Below are positions 50,150-62,497 of a DNA stretch of 64,000 nucleotides, piece by piece; position 1 is the first letter of the stretch; each line of letters opens with the position of its first letter. Made by a program: the position numbers and the translations under genes. Under the pieces are notes generated by a model. That model was not told the origin of the DNA. It did not search any database and saw only the letters and a program-made list of their open reading frames with translations. The stretch comes from Hypsibius dujardini (lineage: Eukaryota > Tardigrada > Eutardigrada > Parachela > Hypsibiidae), in assembly GCA_001579985.1 (NCBI GenBank), contig LRSR01013122.1, forward strand, positions 1 to 64,000, in the 5' to 3' direction.

Positions 50150-50885
50150 ATACACGTGCGAACGATCATTAACAATGCCTCCTGGCGGGCGTCTTTCCTG
50201 ATGTCTTCAAAATTGCAAGCGTCGTCCCCACCCCAAAGAAAACTGGTGCTACACAACCGGATGACTTCAGACCTATCTCTCTGGTTTGCAATATAGCCAA
50301 GGTGTTCGAGCAGGTGGTCCAGATACTGCTGAAGGTGACGGAAGTCTGGAAGAGAGCATTCGACAACAGCGAAGTAGTTGCGGCGGCCTTCCTGGGTTTG
50401 AAAAGAGCGTTTGACAGTGTGCATTACGGCCAACTACTAACGTTTTTGGAGAGTTTTGATGTTTCAGGGAAGGAGCATAGATAGTTCCACTCCTGACCCA
50501 GAGGCTGCAGCCAGACAGTCGCGGCAAGTGACCGCCGCTCCTCACCATTAGGAATCAGAAGGGGGTTCCTTAAGGAACAGTGCTGGGGCCAATTCTGTTC
50601 ACCATTTTTATCAACGGACTACTCGGGATGGAGGAGTTTGACGGTGATGGAAGGGTAGGTATCGAGTGCTTTGCAGATGACACCGCAGTATACTGTGTGA
50701 CTAAAACACCGGGAGGGACAAGGGAGGGACTGAACAGGCTCCTAGAGTTGGCGTCGAAGTGGTTCGCAGAACGCCACCTCGCGCTGGATGAAAAGAAATG
50801 TGTCGGTATGCTCGTCAGCACACAGCCGAAGCTTGTAATACGGCCCCGCCAATTCTGCGGAATACGGAGGTTGCGCCCGTCGTGA
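50150..50885 (+). mobile_element. LINE reverse-transcriptase fragment (CR1/Jockey-like)
   Basis: Pieces of a non-LTR reverse transcriptase lie in order but in different frames: FPDVFKIASVVPTPKK with DDFRPISLVCNIAKVFEQV; FLGLKRAFDSVHYGQLLTF; GTVLGPILFTIFINGLL; and the catalytic box as FADD (ECFADDTAVYCV). The endonuclease, thumb and 3' end are missing, and internal segments are lost or shifted, so this is a dead fragment. RPISL and LGPILF.I..NGL suit the CR1/Jockey group; finer placement is not possible by eye. Confidence 0.85.
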
Positions 50886-50935
50886 AAATGGAACGGAAAC
50901 GGAAACGAAAACGAAAATGTTTGTAGAAACGAAGA

Positions 50936-51041
50936 ATTGTTCGTAGATACGACGTTTGATACATAACGAACTGGTTCATTTTGTATCAAACGTCGTATCT
51001 ACAAACAATCTCATACGAAACGAACCAGTTCGTTTCGTATG
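50936..51041. repeat. two adjacent palindromes beside the LINE fragment
   Basis: The first is a 27-nt arm (50936-50962, containing TAGATACGACGTTTGATAC) and its near-perfect reverse complement at 50983-51009. Directly after it is a 30-bp palindrome (51012-51041, CATACGAAACGAAC and its mirror). Upstream, 50890-50920 is a GGAAAC/GAAAAC purine tract. The set could be a small MITE or a remnant of one. Confidence 0.7.
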
Positions 51042-53377
51042 GAACGACGTTTACCCGCGATAGCTAAGACTGAGGCAAGGCAGCGGGGCTGCCTGTTAAA
51101 AAGTTAGCATCAGGCCAGTGATCTCGCCCCCGCCAAACTTTTGGCCCGGATGCAGTGTCTGAGCCGTTTTCCTTGATTGTTGCCTAATTCATAATCCTGC
51201 ATGTGTGGTGGTACTCGACTTTTTTGTCATCCTTTTTGTTTGGTGTTTTGTTATTTATCTTTCCGAATTATACCAACAAACACCAATGTAGGTTTTGAAA
51301 ATTGTTTTATCTTCCTTTTGGATTATCAGAAGTGAGAATTCATGAGCATCCATGAGCTACTAAGGAATCTTTGTGTCTTTGCGTGGCGGAGATAGTGGAA
51401 ATCGGACAGTTTTGCTGAGTTGATTGTCACTGCCTTGATTGCGTACATTGCATTAATTCGACAACTATAGCAAAATGAATATTCTTCAACCTCTCTCGTT
51501 CGCTTTGCCGCATTTTAGACAAGAAAATTCATTATTTTCCATATTAACGATGGATTAATCGTTCTTCACTTTGTTTCCTAGAATCAGATCAACTTTTTCA
51601 TATTTTATTATTATTATTGGAAAGCTAGACTCGACTAGGTCAGCTGTAGACAGTGCTGACGTCTATGGACTCTTTCCTTCATGACCTTCTGTCACAGTAA
51701 TAATGCTAAAAGACCGTCTGTGGACCCCTGCCTGTTCTTCAACATTGATCGACTTTACATCAGTAGGCCCACGAGGATTGAGGAACCGGTAATACACGTG
51801 TAGAGGCCTTTCCTATCTGTAGCTGCTGGTTTAAGTAGAAGGCTTTGATGTCGTTGTGCTAAGAAAACAGTGTTTTAAATGAAAGTTTTCATTGAATAAA
51901 TGGAGAGAGCATATTTTGATAAAGCCCTGTGCCGCGTGAGACGAGCGTAAACGATTGATTGTCCCGCCACGAAGGGAACTTGCACTACGGAATAACAAAT
52001 AAACACGGCTGAATTAGCTGAGCTGGATGGCCATCCATTGGCTGACAAAGTGTCATAAGGATGATGGAGTTATCTGCCTGACTAAACCCTCCAATTTGGC
52101 CCAAGGCTTAGCGGAATATATTCTTCTTGCCGATAATAATTTAAGATAACTACCTTTGCGAGCACACCGCAGACACTGTCATACTATACGCTCAATTAGA
52201 TATACTGCTATTTTAAATGATTGAGTTCTCTCAGCGCGCGCCGCAAGACCAGTTTCCACCACATTACCAATTGATATTTCATTTCCATTATTAAGAGCTT
52301 CACAGTCCATCAGGCTTTCATCAATCATCTTTACAATAGCTGCTTAGATGCATCTTCTTCGTCTTGTGCCACAGACAGCCAAACCAGAACTTGTCTCGGA
52401 ATTCGATGCATTTTTAAGCAGTTTCTATAACCTACAAATCCTATAGAACAGCGTGCACTTTTGATTTACTCAACAAGAAAAAATACAGTATAGTACCTAA
52501 TTTGTCACTTTCTACAGACTTGTAAAATTATTTCTCATGGCTAATGGATAATATCATTATTTCTCTGTGTATGAATCCACCATAATTAACCTTTTTTGTT
52601 GCTGCGGCTTTGTAAAAATTTAGACCACGTACGGTACATACGGTAATACGAATGGAAAAGTACAATTGTCCTTTAACACTTTTGATACCAGCGAACGGAA
52701 TGTGTTGGCCACTTTATAAAGTTGTATTGGAAAGGGCGGCCGGGGTGTTCGCGCGCAACAGTATCCGATTCCTTTAGTCAACGTTGTTTATAAATGAAAG
52801 CGGCGCACTTTTATTTGCACACATCGGAGTTGTGAGCCTTTTAGAAAATGAGTTTGAAAGAGGGCAACAGTTGACCAAGGTAACCGATGCATATCCTTGT
52901 CATTTGATCATTCAATTATGCGCCACCGTAGAAAGTAATCTAGCAATAACATATTAAACATACACCTACCTCTACATTGTAGTTGTAGTTAGCCGACGAC
53001 GACGACTAAGTGCACATTCAACGACGTCACCATACACTATACCACTTTGGAGATTGTCTTTTTAAGTTAACTAAACCATACAAGCAAACATTGCCATGCG
53101 ATGCAATAATACCCTTTAAAGTAGACACTTTTAATTCACTGCAAAGCGGCCGGAGGGTGGTAACTCAATGTCTCCTGTAAATACAATCCAAATAAATCCC
53201 AATATGCAACCGCACGTAAAGGTCAACCAACCAACCAGCAAGCATTATTTGACCGGTAAATTAAAAAATACTGACACCGAACAAAATTATAATTGATTGG
53301 CGGATAGAGAAATAACTTGCAATTCAGTGGATTAAATATTGACTGGAGATCAAGACAGGGCATACCCCCAATTAGAT

Positions 53378-56300
53378 TTAGGACAAATTATGATGAGGAT
53401 ATCGTTGCCCGGTGGTTGTACTTGTTGTGGCCGAAGAAGGACTCTGATAGCCACTAGTAGAGTGATCATGATGAGACTTGGAGGAGGAGGATGACGATGA
53501 TGTCGCCTTGTGGAAGACAGCATCAGCCGATGGGTTCTCCCCTTCCGGTTCCTCCTCATCTTCATCGAAGGACTCCATTCCACCGTCCGCTTCCGTGTCT
53601 CCGTCAGTCTTGAGTCGCTTGTGTTTTGTTCGACGATTCTAAATTACCGACAAAAATACATTTTAATCAACTGACAGTAGAGGAGAAGTATAAACAGGCA
53701 GTTGACATAAATTTGTTAGCTCATCATAGTGCCAACAATAAAGAGGTCGCATCCCAGGGAATCCTTTAATAGACAGACGGACGGACGGACAGAACGCCAG
53801 CGAGTGCACGATCCACCGGAAATGGAAGATGGGACGTAATCTAATCTTTTAAATTCTTCCCTAATCGATATGGTTGACTAACTGTTCAGCAGGAGACAAT
53901 TGTCGGGGAGGGAATGTCGGATGGGTATCCCCATGGAAAGTAGCGAACGTGACACGCGGACCGCCCAGCGAAGAGTCGTTACAGTTAAAGTGGCTAGTTA
54001 GCGGGTTTCCGGTCTTTTTATACATCGATCACCATCGATACTGAGTCAACTTTTCACTCCCATCATTCCACACAGCATCTCCGGGCACGCTTGAGTGTAA
54101 TGAATAGGAGGAAATTGCTTTTAACATCATTTCATGCATTGTTATCGCTGATTTACATGTTTGCGCTTTTCCTTTTCCGGTCGCAATGGCTTCACTCCAT
54201 CTGCAATATACTAACCTCGGCTCCCACTTCTCTCGGCCTAATAACATCACCACTCTCATCCAGATACTAAAACGTCGCAGTGTGAATTGTAATGAATGGG
54301 CTTTTGAATTGGTGGATTATCAGGACAAGCTCGTCCTTTCCAACCGGCTTCGGACTCAGTCAATTCGGAATGCCCAAGATAAATAAAAAGTTGACACAAA
54401 CAATTCGCGTACCTGAAACCATATCTTCACTTGCGTCTCCGATAGTCCCTAAAAATGAATAAAATAAATTGGTCAAGTTTTGTTAGAAAGGTAAGATAAC
54501 TAAAATGCCTCTTATTAGTTAAGATCAATGAGTGAATTAGTATTCTTTTACCAAGCTTTGAGCAAGCTGTTTCCGTTCCGTCCCAACAACGTAATGATTC
54601 TTTTCGAATGCGTGTTCCAATCGCAAAAGCTGAGACGGAGAAAATGCAGTTCGAATTCGCTTGGGTTTCCGGTAGGGATGGAAGAGAAAACCGTGCATCG
54701 ATTGAGCGTGAGCGTGCGCTGCCAATGTCGCCACTGGCGAATCTGCAAATGCAACGATAATATTATTGCAACATTATTATTTGCCTCTTAATAAAAAGTT
54801 GCACCCGCGCGCAGGCTAAGTGAGAGAAAAAGAAAGAGCACCATAATAACGCCCAAAAATGTAAGAAATATGGACCTGTCAAGATCCGACCGGTTTGTAA
54901 AAGTCTGCTGGTCTCAGCCGCAAAAATATATCAAGAGTTTACAATTGTGAATATTGGTTGCCAATTAGCTGATAATAACCTCGCTACTTCATACAAACTA
55001 TACATTCGCAGATGGTACTTGTGTTTTTGGACATGAATATTCCACTGCTATACATGAATTATTCTTTTCTTTATCCTCCACCGGAAGGGAAAAGGTAAAG
55101 CAATCCATTTAAGCCTGTGAAAGGAGTTGCACTTGCAAATCGTTTGTCCAGTTGACACAATAAAAGCATTGGACATTTTCAAGTTTGGACTAAATATCCA
55201 ATTTCAATTGGCTGTCTTGCTATGTGGTCGATCGGCTAAAGTATTTAAACCACGATCGAGTGAGGGAAAGGAAAGAGAGCTTGCTTGGCGGCCATAATTT
55301 GATACGATACACGCAATTAAGGATGAATGATCGTCATGCTCGCTTGGCTGAAGGAAGGAAGGAAGGAAGGAAAGAGGCCAACAACGAACACAGTCACTCA
55401 ATTAAATCACACAACACAGTTGACATAATCAAACCCGCCACTACTATCAATGCTTGTTCGATTACTTCAAGGAGGGCTTCATTTCACATAAACACATAAA
55501 ACTAATTATGTTCGATCATCTCAAGTGCCCGGCTAATGAAATACTAATTTCCTTCTCACACGCTCAGCTTCAGCCTGCTTCAGCCCTCACGGCCGAGGAC
55601 GGCCGCCTTGCAAAGTGTCCTTAACTAAACCCATAGCTCACAACTCGGCCTCGTTTGAGATTTCATTTTCTAGCAACCACAATGGGAGGTCGTCGGAAGT
55701 GCCGCTCTTAAAGTCCATTTAATTACAACAAAATTCGGACTTAAAAACGTCAAGCCACACAGTCTGAATTTCTATTCAAATGCCAATTGGAAAGATATTC
55801 CAAAATTTCAGAGACGGTTTCGCTTGACTTTTTTGAATGCGCAAAGTCTAGGCATGGCTTTTTTGTTGTCTATCATGCCTTTATGTGTCACTATTTTGGG
55901 TGTACGCTCTGACAAGATGTTTATTAAATAATACTGGTAAATAAATTTCTTCTTCAAATATGCCATTACTGTAAAGTATTATAATGATTTTTTAAAACTA
56001 ATAAGGCTTTCTGTATATGTTGAATTGTAATGAATAATATATACCTACAAAGTTAGGGTGTTAAGTAATTAAACCGTGTAATTGTATAAGTTAGGACAAA
56101 GGCAGAAAAAAATTATAAACGTGGATGGAGGCAATCTTCACGCATCACTTATCATTTACGAATGTCACACCGGGGATTAATTAACCGACAGAGGTTAATT
56201 AGATAATGAGCTTATTATTTCTATCATCCTACCTGTCAAACTGGGAGGTCCTCCGAGGAGTCTGTGGCGACCGGCAGAGAGCCAGGGATTATTAAAAAAG

Positions 56301-56950
56301 CCATCAATCGCCCGTTGACTGGCCATATTGGCGGCCATCTGTTGATGAAGATGATTGTTGGCCATTTGTTGCTGCTGATGATGAATAAAGGCCAATGAGG
56401 AAGGATTGAACTGATGAGAACCTCCAACACCCGAAATCTGATGGGCATGATGATGAACCGAACCGGGTTGAAAAAAGGGGCTGCTGGTCTGTCCGAATCC
56501 TCCAGCAAAAAGGGCCTGAGCTGCAGCAGCGGCCTGAATATTTTCCATTAATTGCATGTTTCCTCCATTCGGTGGAAGAGAGCTCGACGAGGACGAAGAA
56601 GGAGCCACAAAACGGCCGAGAACCGGAGCAGGTCGCTGCGGTGGTGTCGGTGTAGGGGAGTTCCTTCGAGGAGAAGAGGAGGAGTGTAAGGTGTCGGCTT
56701 CACCAGCTGTAATGGACCTTGGGGAGACGGATGGCCGGCGAACCTCTTCAGCTGGTTGAGGGGACAGCGACAAGGAATGGTTAAGGTCATCATGATCTGA
56801 CTCGCAAGAGCTGCTGATAATTGCGTCGATAGAGAAGGGCTTTTTGGTGGTTTTAGGAGGACTTGCCGGTGCAGGTTCTGTTTTGATGGGAAGACGAATG
56901 GGAAGAAGTCCATCGTTGGAGCTGCGGTGGCTTCGGTGCTTCGAAGGCAT
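53378..56950 (-). CDS. Emx: Emx (empty spiracles) homeodomain transcription factor
   Basis: Nuclear regulator of head and anterior nervous-system patterning. Four exons on minus: 56950-56233, 54742-54552, 54448-54413 and 53638-53378, phases agreeing, 401 residues. Near the N-terminus [10 protein letters not shown] corresponds to the FSIESLV repressor-type motif of Emx. Residues 240-265 hold [14 protein letters not shown], and the homeodomain (about 266-325) begins [20 protein letters not shown] with FEKNHYVVG and [11 protein letters not shown], an Emx signature. Two introns split the homeobox, leaving a 36-nt exon ([12 protein letters not shown]) for helix 3. The linker and tail are Ser-, His- and acid-rich. 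The class call is very safe. Confidence 0.95.
55350..55374. repeat. (GGAA)n microsatellite in Emx intron 1
   Basis: About six GGAA units within the 1.5 kb first intron (54743-56232), which otherwise shows no gene. Confidence 0.85.
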
Positions 56951-59900
56951 TTCGATCGACTGCTTTTCAACGAGAAGGTTGAACAGTGCGATCTAATTCC
57001 GAGTCAAGAGAAAGAAGGTAGTGAAGGCAAAACGTTGGAAGGAATGAAGTGAAATGAGATTTGATGTATCGGTTGTGCTCGAGACGGACAAGTTTATTGA
57101 AACCTTAATGAGTTAGATATAAGCGTTGTTATGAGCCTAAAGACATTGTTATTAGAAGTGCTTTTACACTTGCTTTTTACTACCACGGACCGACTGACTT
57201 GCGCGTTTGTCTGCAGCGGCACCCTTCGCGAGGCCTGCCCACTTTTTCCAAGCCACCACTCAGCGTCGGGAAGATGCGCACATTGGGGCGGGGTCTTTAA
57301 CGACCGAGGACGTATTAAAATGCTTCCCGTCCACAGCAGTTGGACCGTTATGATTACTTTGTGGTATTATTATTATTACCGGCCAATACCTTCAACTCAG
57401 TGCAATATAATCTACCAGATATAATACATATAAATGAGTGTTGATTTTTTAGGTTGCTGGGAGTAGATTGATATTAATTATTGAATTTCTACAAATTTTT
57501 AAATAAATTTTATACTCTACTTTGTCTTAGTTTAGTTTTTGGTCAGCGAAAAAGAGCGTCAGCAACTAGCTGCACTGTTGTATGATTTTGAAGCAGCGTG
57601 AAACTCTTGCGAAGTTTGCCGCTAGCAATGAATGCAATTTGTATGTAATAATCAACAATGGAAGCTTATTATTACTAACGTGAGGCCCTTATTATGGCGG
57701 CGAGACGACGCCAAGTTGAGGCATTTGACGACCATCACTGCTACGCTTCGCTTGGAGCTGACGACTTTTGCTTACAATGATGATGATGATGAGTTTATAG
57801 CTAGCGCTGGCATTTTATTAACAGCAAATTATATTCTTCGCAACGCGACACACGGGGATAATTGAGCTTAGAGACGCGATGTCTCATTGCTATTTTGCTG
57901 AAATTGCCCTGCCCTGCCTGCCTGTGATGAGTTGTAAAAACACTCCATCACCCTGTCGGGTAGTGGTGGCGCGGAGACACTTGTCAAATATACTCGTACA
58001 CTATCAGCCCACAGGGCAAATGCATTGATTGCCCCTTTACTGCTTGTAATTAACCGAATAAAAAGAGACTGAACGTGAATAAACAACTCGGCCGTTCAAT
58101 ATACTACCCATTTCTCGCCAATAAACTCATTATAGAACATACATTTTTATAATACCGTCACATTACCCATGCTGATGATCGAGCAACAGCAAAAACGGTT
58201 CCTGCTTACTAATTAAACAGGCAGACAGAGCTCCCCACCGGACGGGCAGTACGAGTAGTAAATGTATCTTTTCTGGAGGTGTTTATTTAATATCATATAG
58301 TAAGAGGGCCTAAGTATGCATACACCGACAATCCCGCACGGATTATCTTTCCGCTTCTAACTAAATCAAAGTCCTACCGCTGGGTATGGCTTTAATTAAT
58401 ATCAGACCAGCGCTATTGTTGGCTAATTAATCCTCAATCATCTTTTGCATTGATCGAACAATACCAGTCTGCTTGCGGTACGATGCCGAACCGGGTGATC
58501 GCGACATTCCAGAAGGATGCCTTGAGGACAGCCTTTCCAGCCAACGTGGATCGCGATCGAGTAACAGACAGCATGCTTATAATTTATGCTTATTATGATT
58601 CCTTGTTACTCGCTTTTCGCCCGTCAAAAATGTGGACGACCCTTGCTTCCTTCCATTCGCTGGCGATAATTGGCTCGTTAAGCCGCTTTATTAGTCCGCC
58701 CGGATTAATCGTATCAATCATTTTCCATCAATTATCTAGTTAATCAAGCATTCACCGCCCCTAACATGGACATCACCTTCCTTGAAAGGAGAGTTATCAC
58801 AGCTGCTCCTTCTTAATCACGTCGACTAAATTAATGCCAATAACTGGCACGAGAAAGAAGCTCATCTTCTTGAGACCCCGTTTTCATTGGCTATAGATAT
58901 TACTAGGATAGATTTTGTTTTTTTCGGTAGGAGCGAATGCAAATGTACACATTACCTTAGTACATATGCATAGCAAGTTGCGACCCTAAAAGTCACCAAG
59001 GTCACTCTAAAAAGTGAGGATACTTTTAAACGGATTCCGCGCCCATCCTCTACAGCCCCAGGAATAAAGTATCATGCTAGGATAATGTGCGTTAACTCCA
59101 TGATCATTTAGCGAGCTGACAAGCTCAATAACGGTCCCGCTGTGTAAGAATGATTACCTTTTCTCGGTCACGATGGAGAGAGGGATGACATTTCGTGGGA
59201 TTGCCTGTCATCATTGTCATCATTTTAATTCTACTACTTCTGCCCTAGGATCAAAATGACCAACCCCATTTAAAAATCACAGAATAAGTGGCAAACTTTT
59301 CTTCGATAAAGATTGGCCATTATCAGAGCGAAGCCTGCCTGCACGAGAAACCTCTGCTCACAGACAACTTTTCTTATCATGTTTAAGACGTGCATAAAAA
59401 TGCTCCGTACAAAAGAACTTTCGTTTCCAGCTGCAGGAGAATTTTGAATCTCAATCAAGGATCTCAATTATTGTTAAAGCTTTAAAATCATGGGTTTTAT
59501 TAATGAAGATGGCAAATAATAAAAGTCGATCAGTCTATCTAACTGAACCTCTTAAGAACCTGCAAAAGTAATGAACTGTAGAACGTATCCACTATTCCGC
59601 ATTGTAAAAAGCAATGTAACCTTATTATCCCGTTGCTGGTGTGCGACTGTTAGCAGAAGTACGCTGATGTTTGTAGGAGTGAATTTGAATTGGATCGCGA
59701 AACGCAGCGGGCTCTACCTGACCCTAAAGGTCTTTGTTGGAAACAAGGGGAATCGGTGTATTAAAGCGCATTATTCGTGGTAATTGTCCCTCCTCATAAA
59801 TGATTGATATGCTTTCCCTTAACAGCAAACTCTCCCGGTTCTTTTGAATTGACCGTTGCCGTAGTAGGTGGCCATTGTCATCCCTCTTCAATGGTCTTAC

Positions 59901-61011
59901 CTCGCTTAGTGTCAGTAGAGCAGGGTTGGGTTCGCTCAACAATCTGCACACTATATTACCACAACCCAGCCTATTCCTTAAAGATGATTTGCCTCTGCGT
60001 ATGATGGTGCTAGTATATATACCGGCAGCTAGTAAGCAAAAATTCTCTCAAGTTCCCTGGTTGTGTGTTCATTCAGTGCTTACCTACACAATGTGCCAAA
60101 TTACAATGTCCGTTACTTTACTACTAGTACATTCTACAGTAGACAGATAGGAAGGTTCATCTAAAGGTGGAGCCACATGCGATTAAACGCCTCTGATCGG
60201 ACACTTTGTGCGAACAGGAAAATTCCTCACGCTCACGGTTCACCATGTAACAGGGATTGGGCTTTGGATGGTGAATTATACCAGTCAGCCTGTTTACACT
60301 TAAAAGGTTCAGGTCTTCTAAAGGGAGTCCTGGAACAGGAAGCGGGAGAGATGGAAAAGCAACCGTTCAGCAGAAAGGTTAATAAGGAAATAGAGCAAGT
60401 CTGCACTCTGCACGCAGGATGAACTTGATTGCTTACGGTAGAAGAAACAGGAGGCGCCACATACCACACACAAGTTAGAAGGCGCATACAGCAATCAGAC
60501 CATCAATGAGAAAAGGTGCTCTACCAATAATGAACAGAGCCCCTGTTTGCGCAAGCCCCGCTCTGATAAATGAATTGTTTACTGATTTCATTGTAACTTG
60601 GAGTTGCCATTTTTCATGCTCATACCCAAAAGATCAGGACCAATAAAATTGTCACTTTTCTGTAAGTGTAAACTACACAGAAGATGGCGCTACAGATTTT
60701 ACCGATTACGAAAAGACCCCTTACCGGTAGGTGGCGGTCACTACTGTGCAATAATATAGTAAAACGCGTCCAATCTTTTTTTCTTTCCCAATTACAATAT
60801 CAATAGCACTTTATCTTACTTAGATCAGTATCAATCTCTCTCAGTATTTTATTAAAACAGGTTGGTATCAATTCACTATCACTCCTTTGATCTAGCCGAA
60901 AGCATGCCATCCAGGAACTCATCATCTTTGAATATCGTACCTGGATAGAACGCGACTGAATGGAAACATGCTCCGGAAACTCTGGAAACATACAGACACT
61001 TTTTGAAGGAG

Positions 61012-61795
61012 AAGTAACAAGGAAACAATCACCAGTGGAACCCTCCGATCGTGACCAAACTTTTTTCTTGAATACCATGTCCCCTAACATAATTTCGAAA
61101 AATATGACTCGCGGCAAAGAGTTCCCCGTTTAACGGGGAGAAATTCGGGAAGATCTCAATTGGCGCACGTGAATTGCAATAGTCATGAGCGCTTGATTGA
61201 CTGATTGAATGAGCGCTTGATTGACGGCACGCAACGGCACGTACTAAAACGTGTGCTGTACGCGTGTGCTATACTGGTTGTGTACTCAAGTACAATGCAG
61301 TGCAGTACTAATACAGTCTTTTTTGGACAATTGTTTTAACAAAATTGAACAAAAAACAAAACAATTTTTAAAGTAGCTAAAGCCAGATTTTAATATATCA
61401 ATATATTTATAAAGAATAGTCTACTCGTTCCCAAAAGGAGTATTTATATTTCTTATAGTTAAATCTGGCTTTAGCTAATTTAAAATTTTTTTTGTTCAAT
61501 TTTGTTAAAAAAATTGTCCAAAAAAGACTATTAGTACTGCACTGCATTGTACTTGAGTACACAACCAATATAGCACACGCGCACAGCACATGTTTTAGTA
61601 CATACTGTTAGGTGCCGTCAATTAAACGCAATTTACGTACGTCAATTGAGATCTTCCCGAATTTCTCCCCGTTAAACGGGGAACTCTTTGCCGCGAGTCA
61701 TATTTTTTAAAATTAGGGAACATGTTAGGGAACATTCTAGAGAAAAGTTTGGTCACAATCGGAGGGTTGTATTGGTGATTGTTTCCTTGTAAGTT
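61012..61795. mobile_element. 0.8 kb fold-back element
   Basis: The arms are near-identical reverse complements over most of their length and meet near 61400. Examples are CCGTTTAACGGGGAGAAATT (61127 onward) against its complement at about 61660-61681, GACTCGCGGCAAAGAG, ACAAGGAAACAATCACCA, and TAAAGCCAGATTTTA against its counterpart near 61465. There is no coding frame. The high arm identity suggests a recent insertion or ongoing arm homogenisation. Its sequence is unrelated to the HCN-intron element. Confidence 0.8.
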
Positions 61796-61993
61796 GATAA
61801 CATAACAGCTCTACCGAACCGACGGCGGAAGCGACACCAAGTGGTGAACCCAGCCCATTTCAGTAGGTTGATTAAACCACGCCCTAATTCAAACTGTCCA
61901 TTGCCGATAAAGGATCCATTATATATGGGCGTGTACTCTTGCTGAGTGCGCAAATGTATCTCGTATCCCAAGACGTCGCAACAGCAAAGAGAG

Positions 61994-62203
61994 TTACTGT
62001 ACTGCCACGATTTTAAGGGTGGGTTTAGCCCCGCCCACCCCTGATAGACTGTACGTGACGTCACGGATTCACTTCCGTTCATCAACAGTTCAGTTTAGGC
62101 CCGTCAAGAGCGCAGTGAAACCAGTGAACACAAGTTGGACCGGGGGTCGGTAAATTACTTTTAGGGCAAAAAACCCACCCTTAAAATCCTAGCAGTACAG
62201 TAA
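61994..62203. mobile_element. 210-bp MITE-like element
   Basis: Terminal inverted repeats of 33 bp differ at about three positions: TTACTGTACTGCCACGATTT (left) and the complement of AAAATCCTAGCAGTACAGTAA (right), both continuing into TTAAGGGTGGGTTT. The interior is non-coding. Target duplication is unclear. Confidence 0.75.
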
Positions 62204-62497
62204 TACTGCACGGTACCCGCTGGCCATCAGCGAAATCGAACGGAAAATTAAGGCGGTGTCACGTTTCCGTCGGCATACATTTTACTTCAAGTCTGACAAC
62301 ACATCTTCCTTTGATACGGATGGACACGGGACACGACGCATAAACATTTGACCAACGCATGCCGAACGGAAATTGGTCAGCCACATTTTAGATGACTTTT
62401 ATTGCAAGAGACTTCAACTGACTGATGAAACTTATCCCCGATCACCGATCTCATCTCTTAATTTTGTAGGCCTATACGTCAACGCCCAAACTACAGT

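Larger units (their letters stand above)
49787..53377. other. spacer between Mtl and Emx 3' ends
   Basis: The two genes converge on this 3.6 kb. It contains a LINE fragment (50150-50885), adjoining hairpins (50936-51041), and otherwise AT-rich DNA without a supported gene. TTTATT at 52810-52815 is a distant poly(A) candidate for Emx. Confidence 0.6.
56951..62497. other. gene-poor stretch upstream of Emx
   Basis: 5.5 kb, presumably with the Emx promoter and enhancers near its left end. No frame shows a domain or a coherent exon chain. Two inverted-repeat elements occupy 61012-61795 and 61994-62203. Confidence 0.55.
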
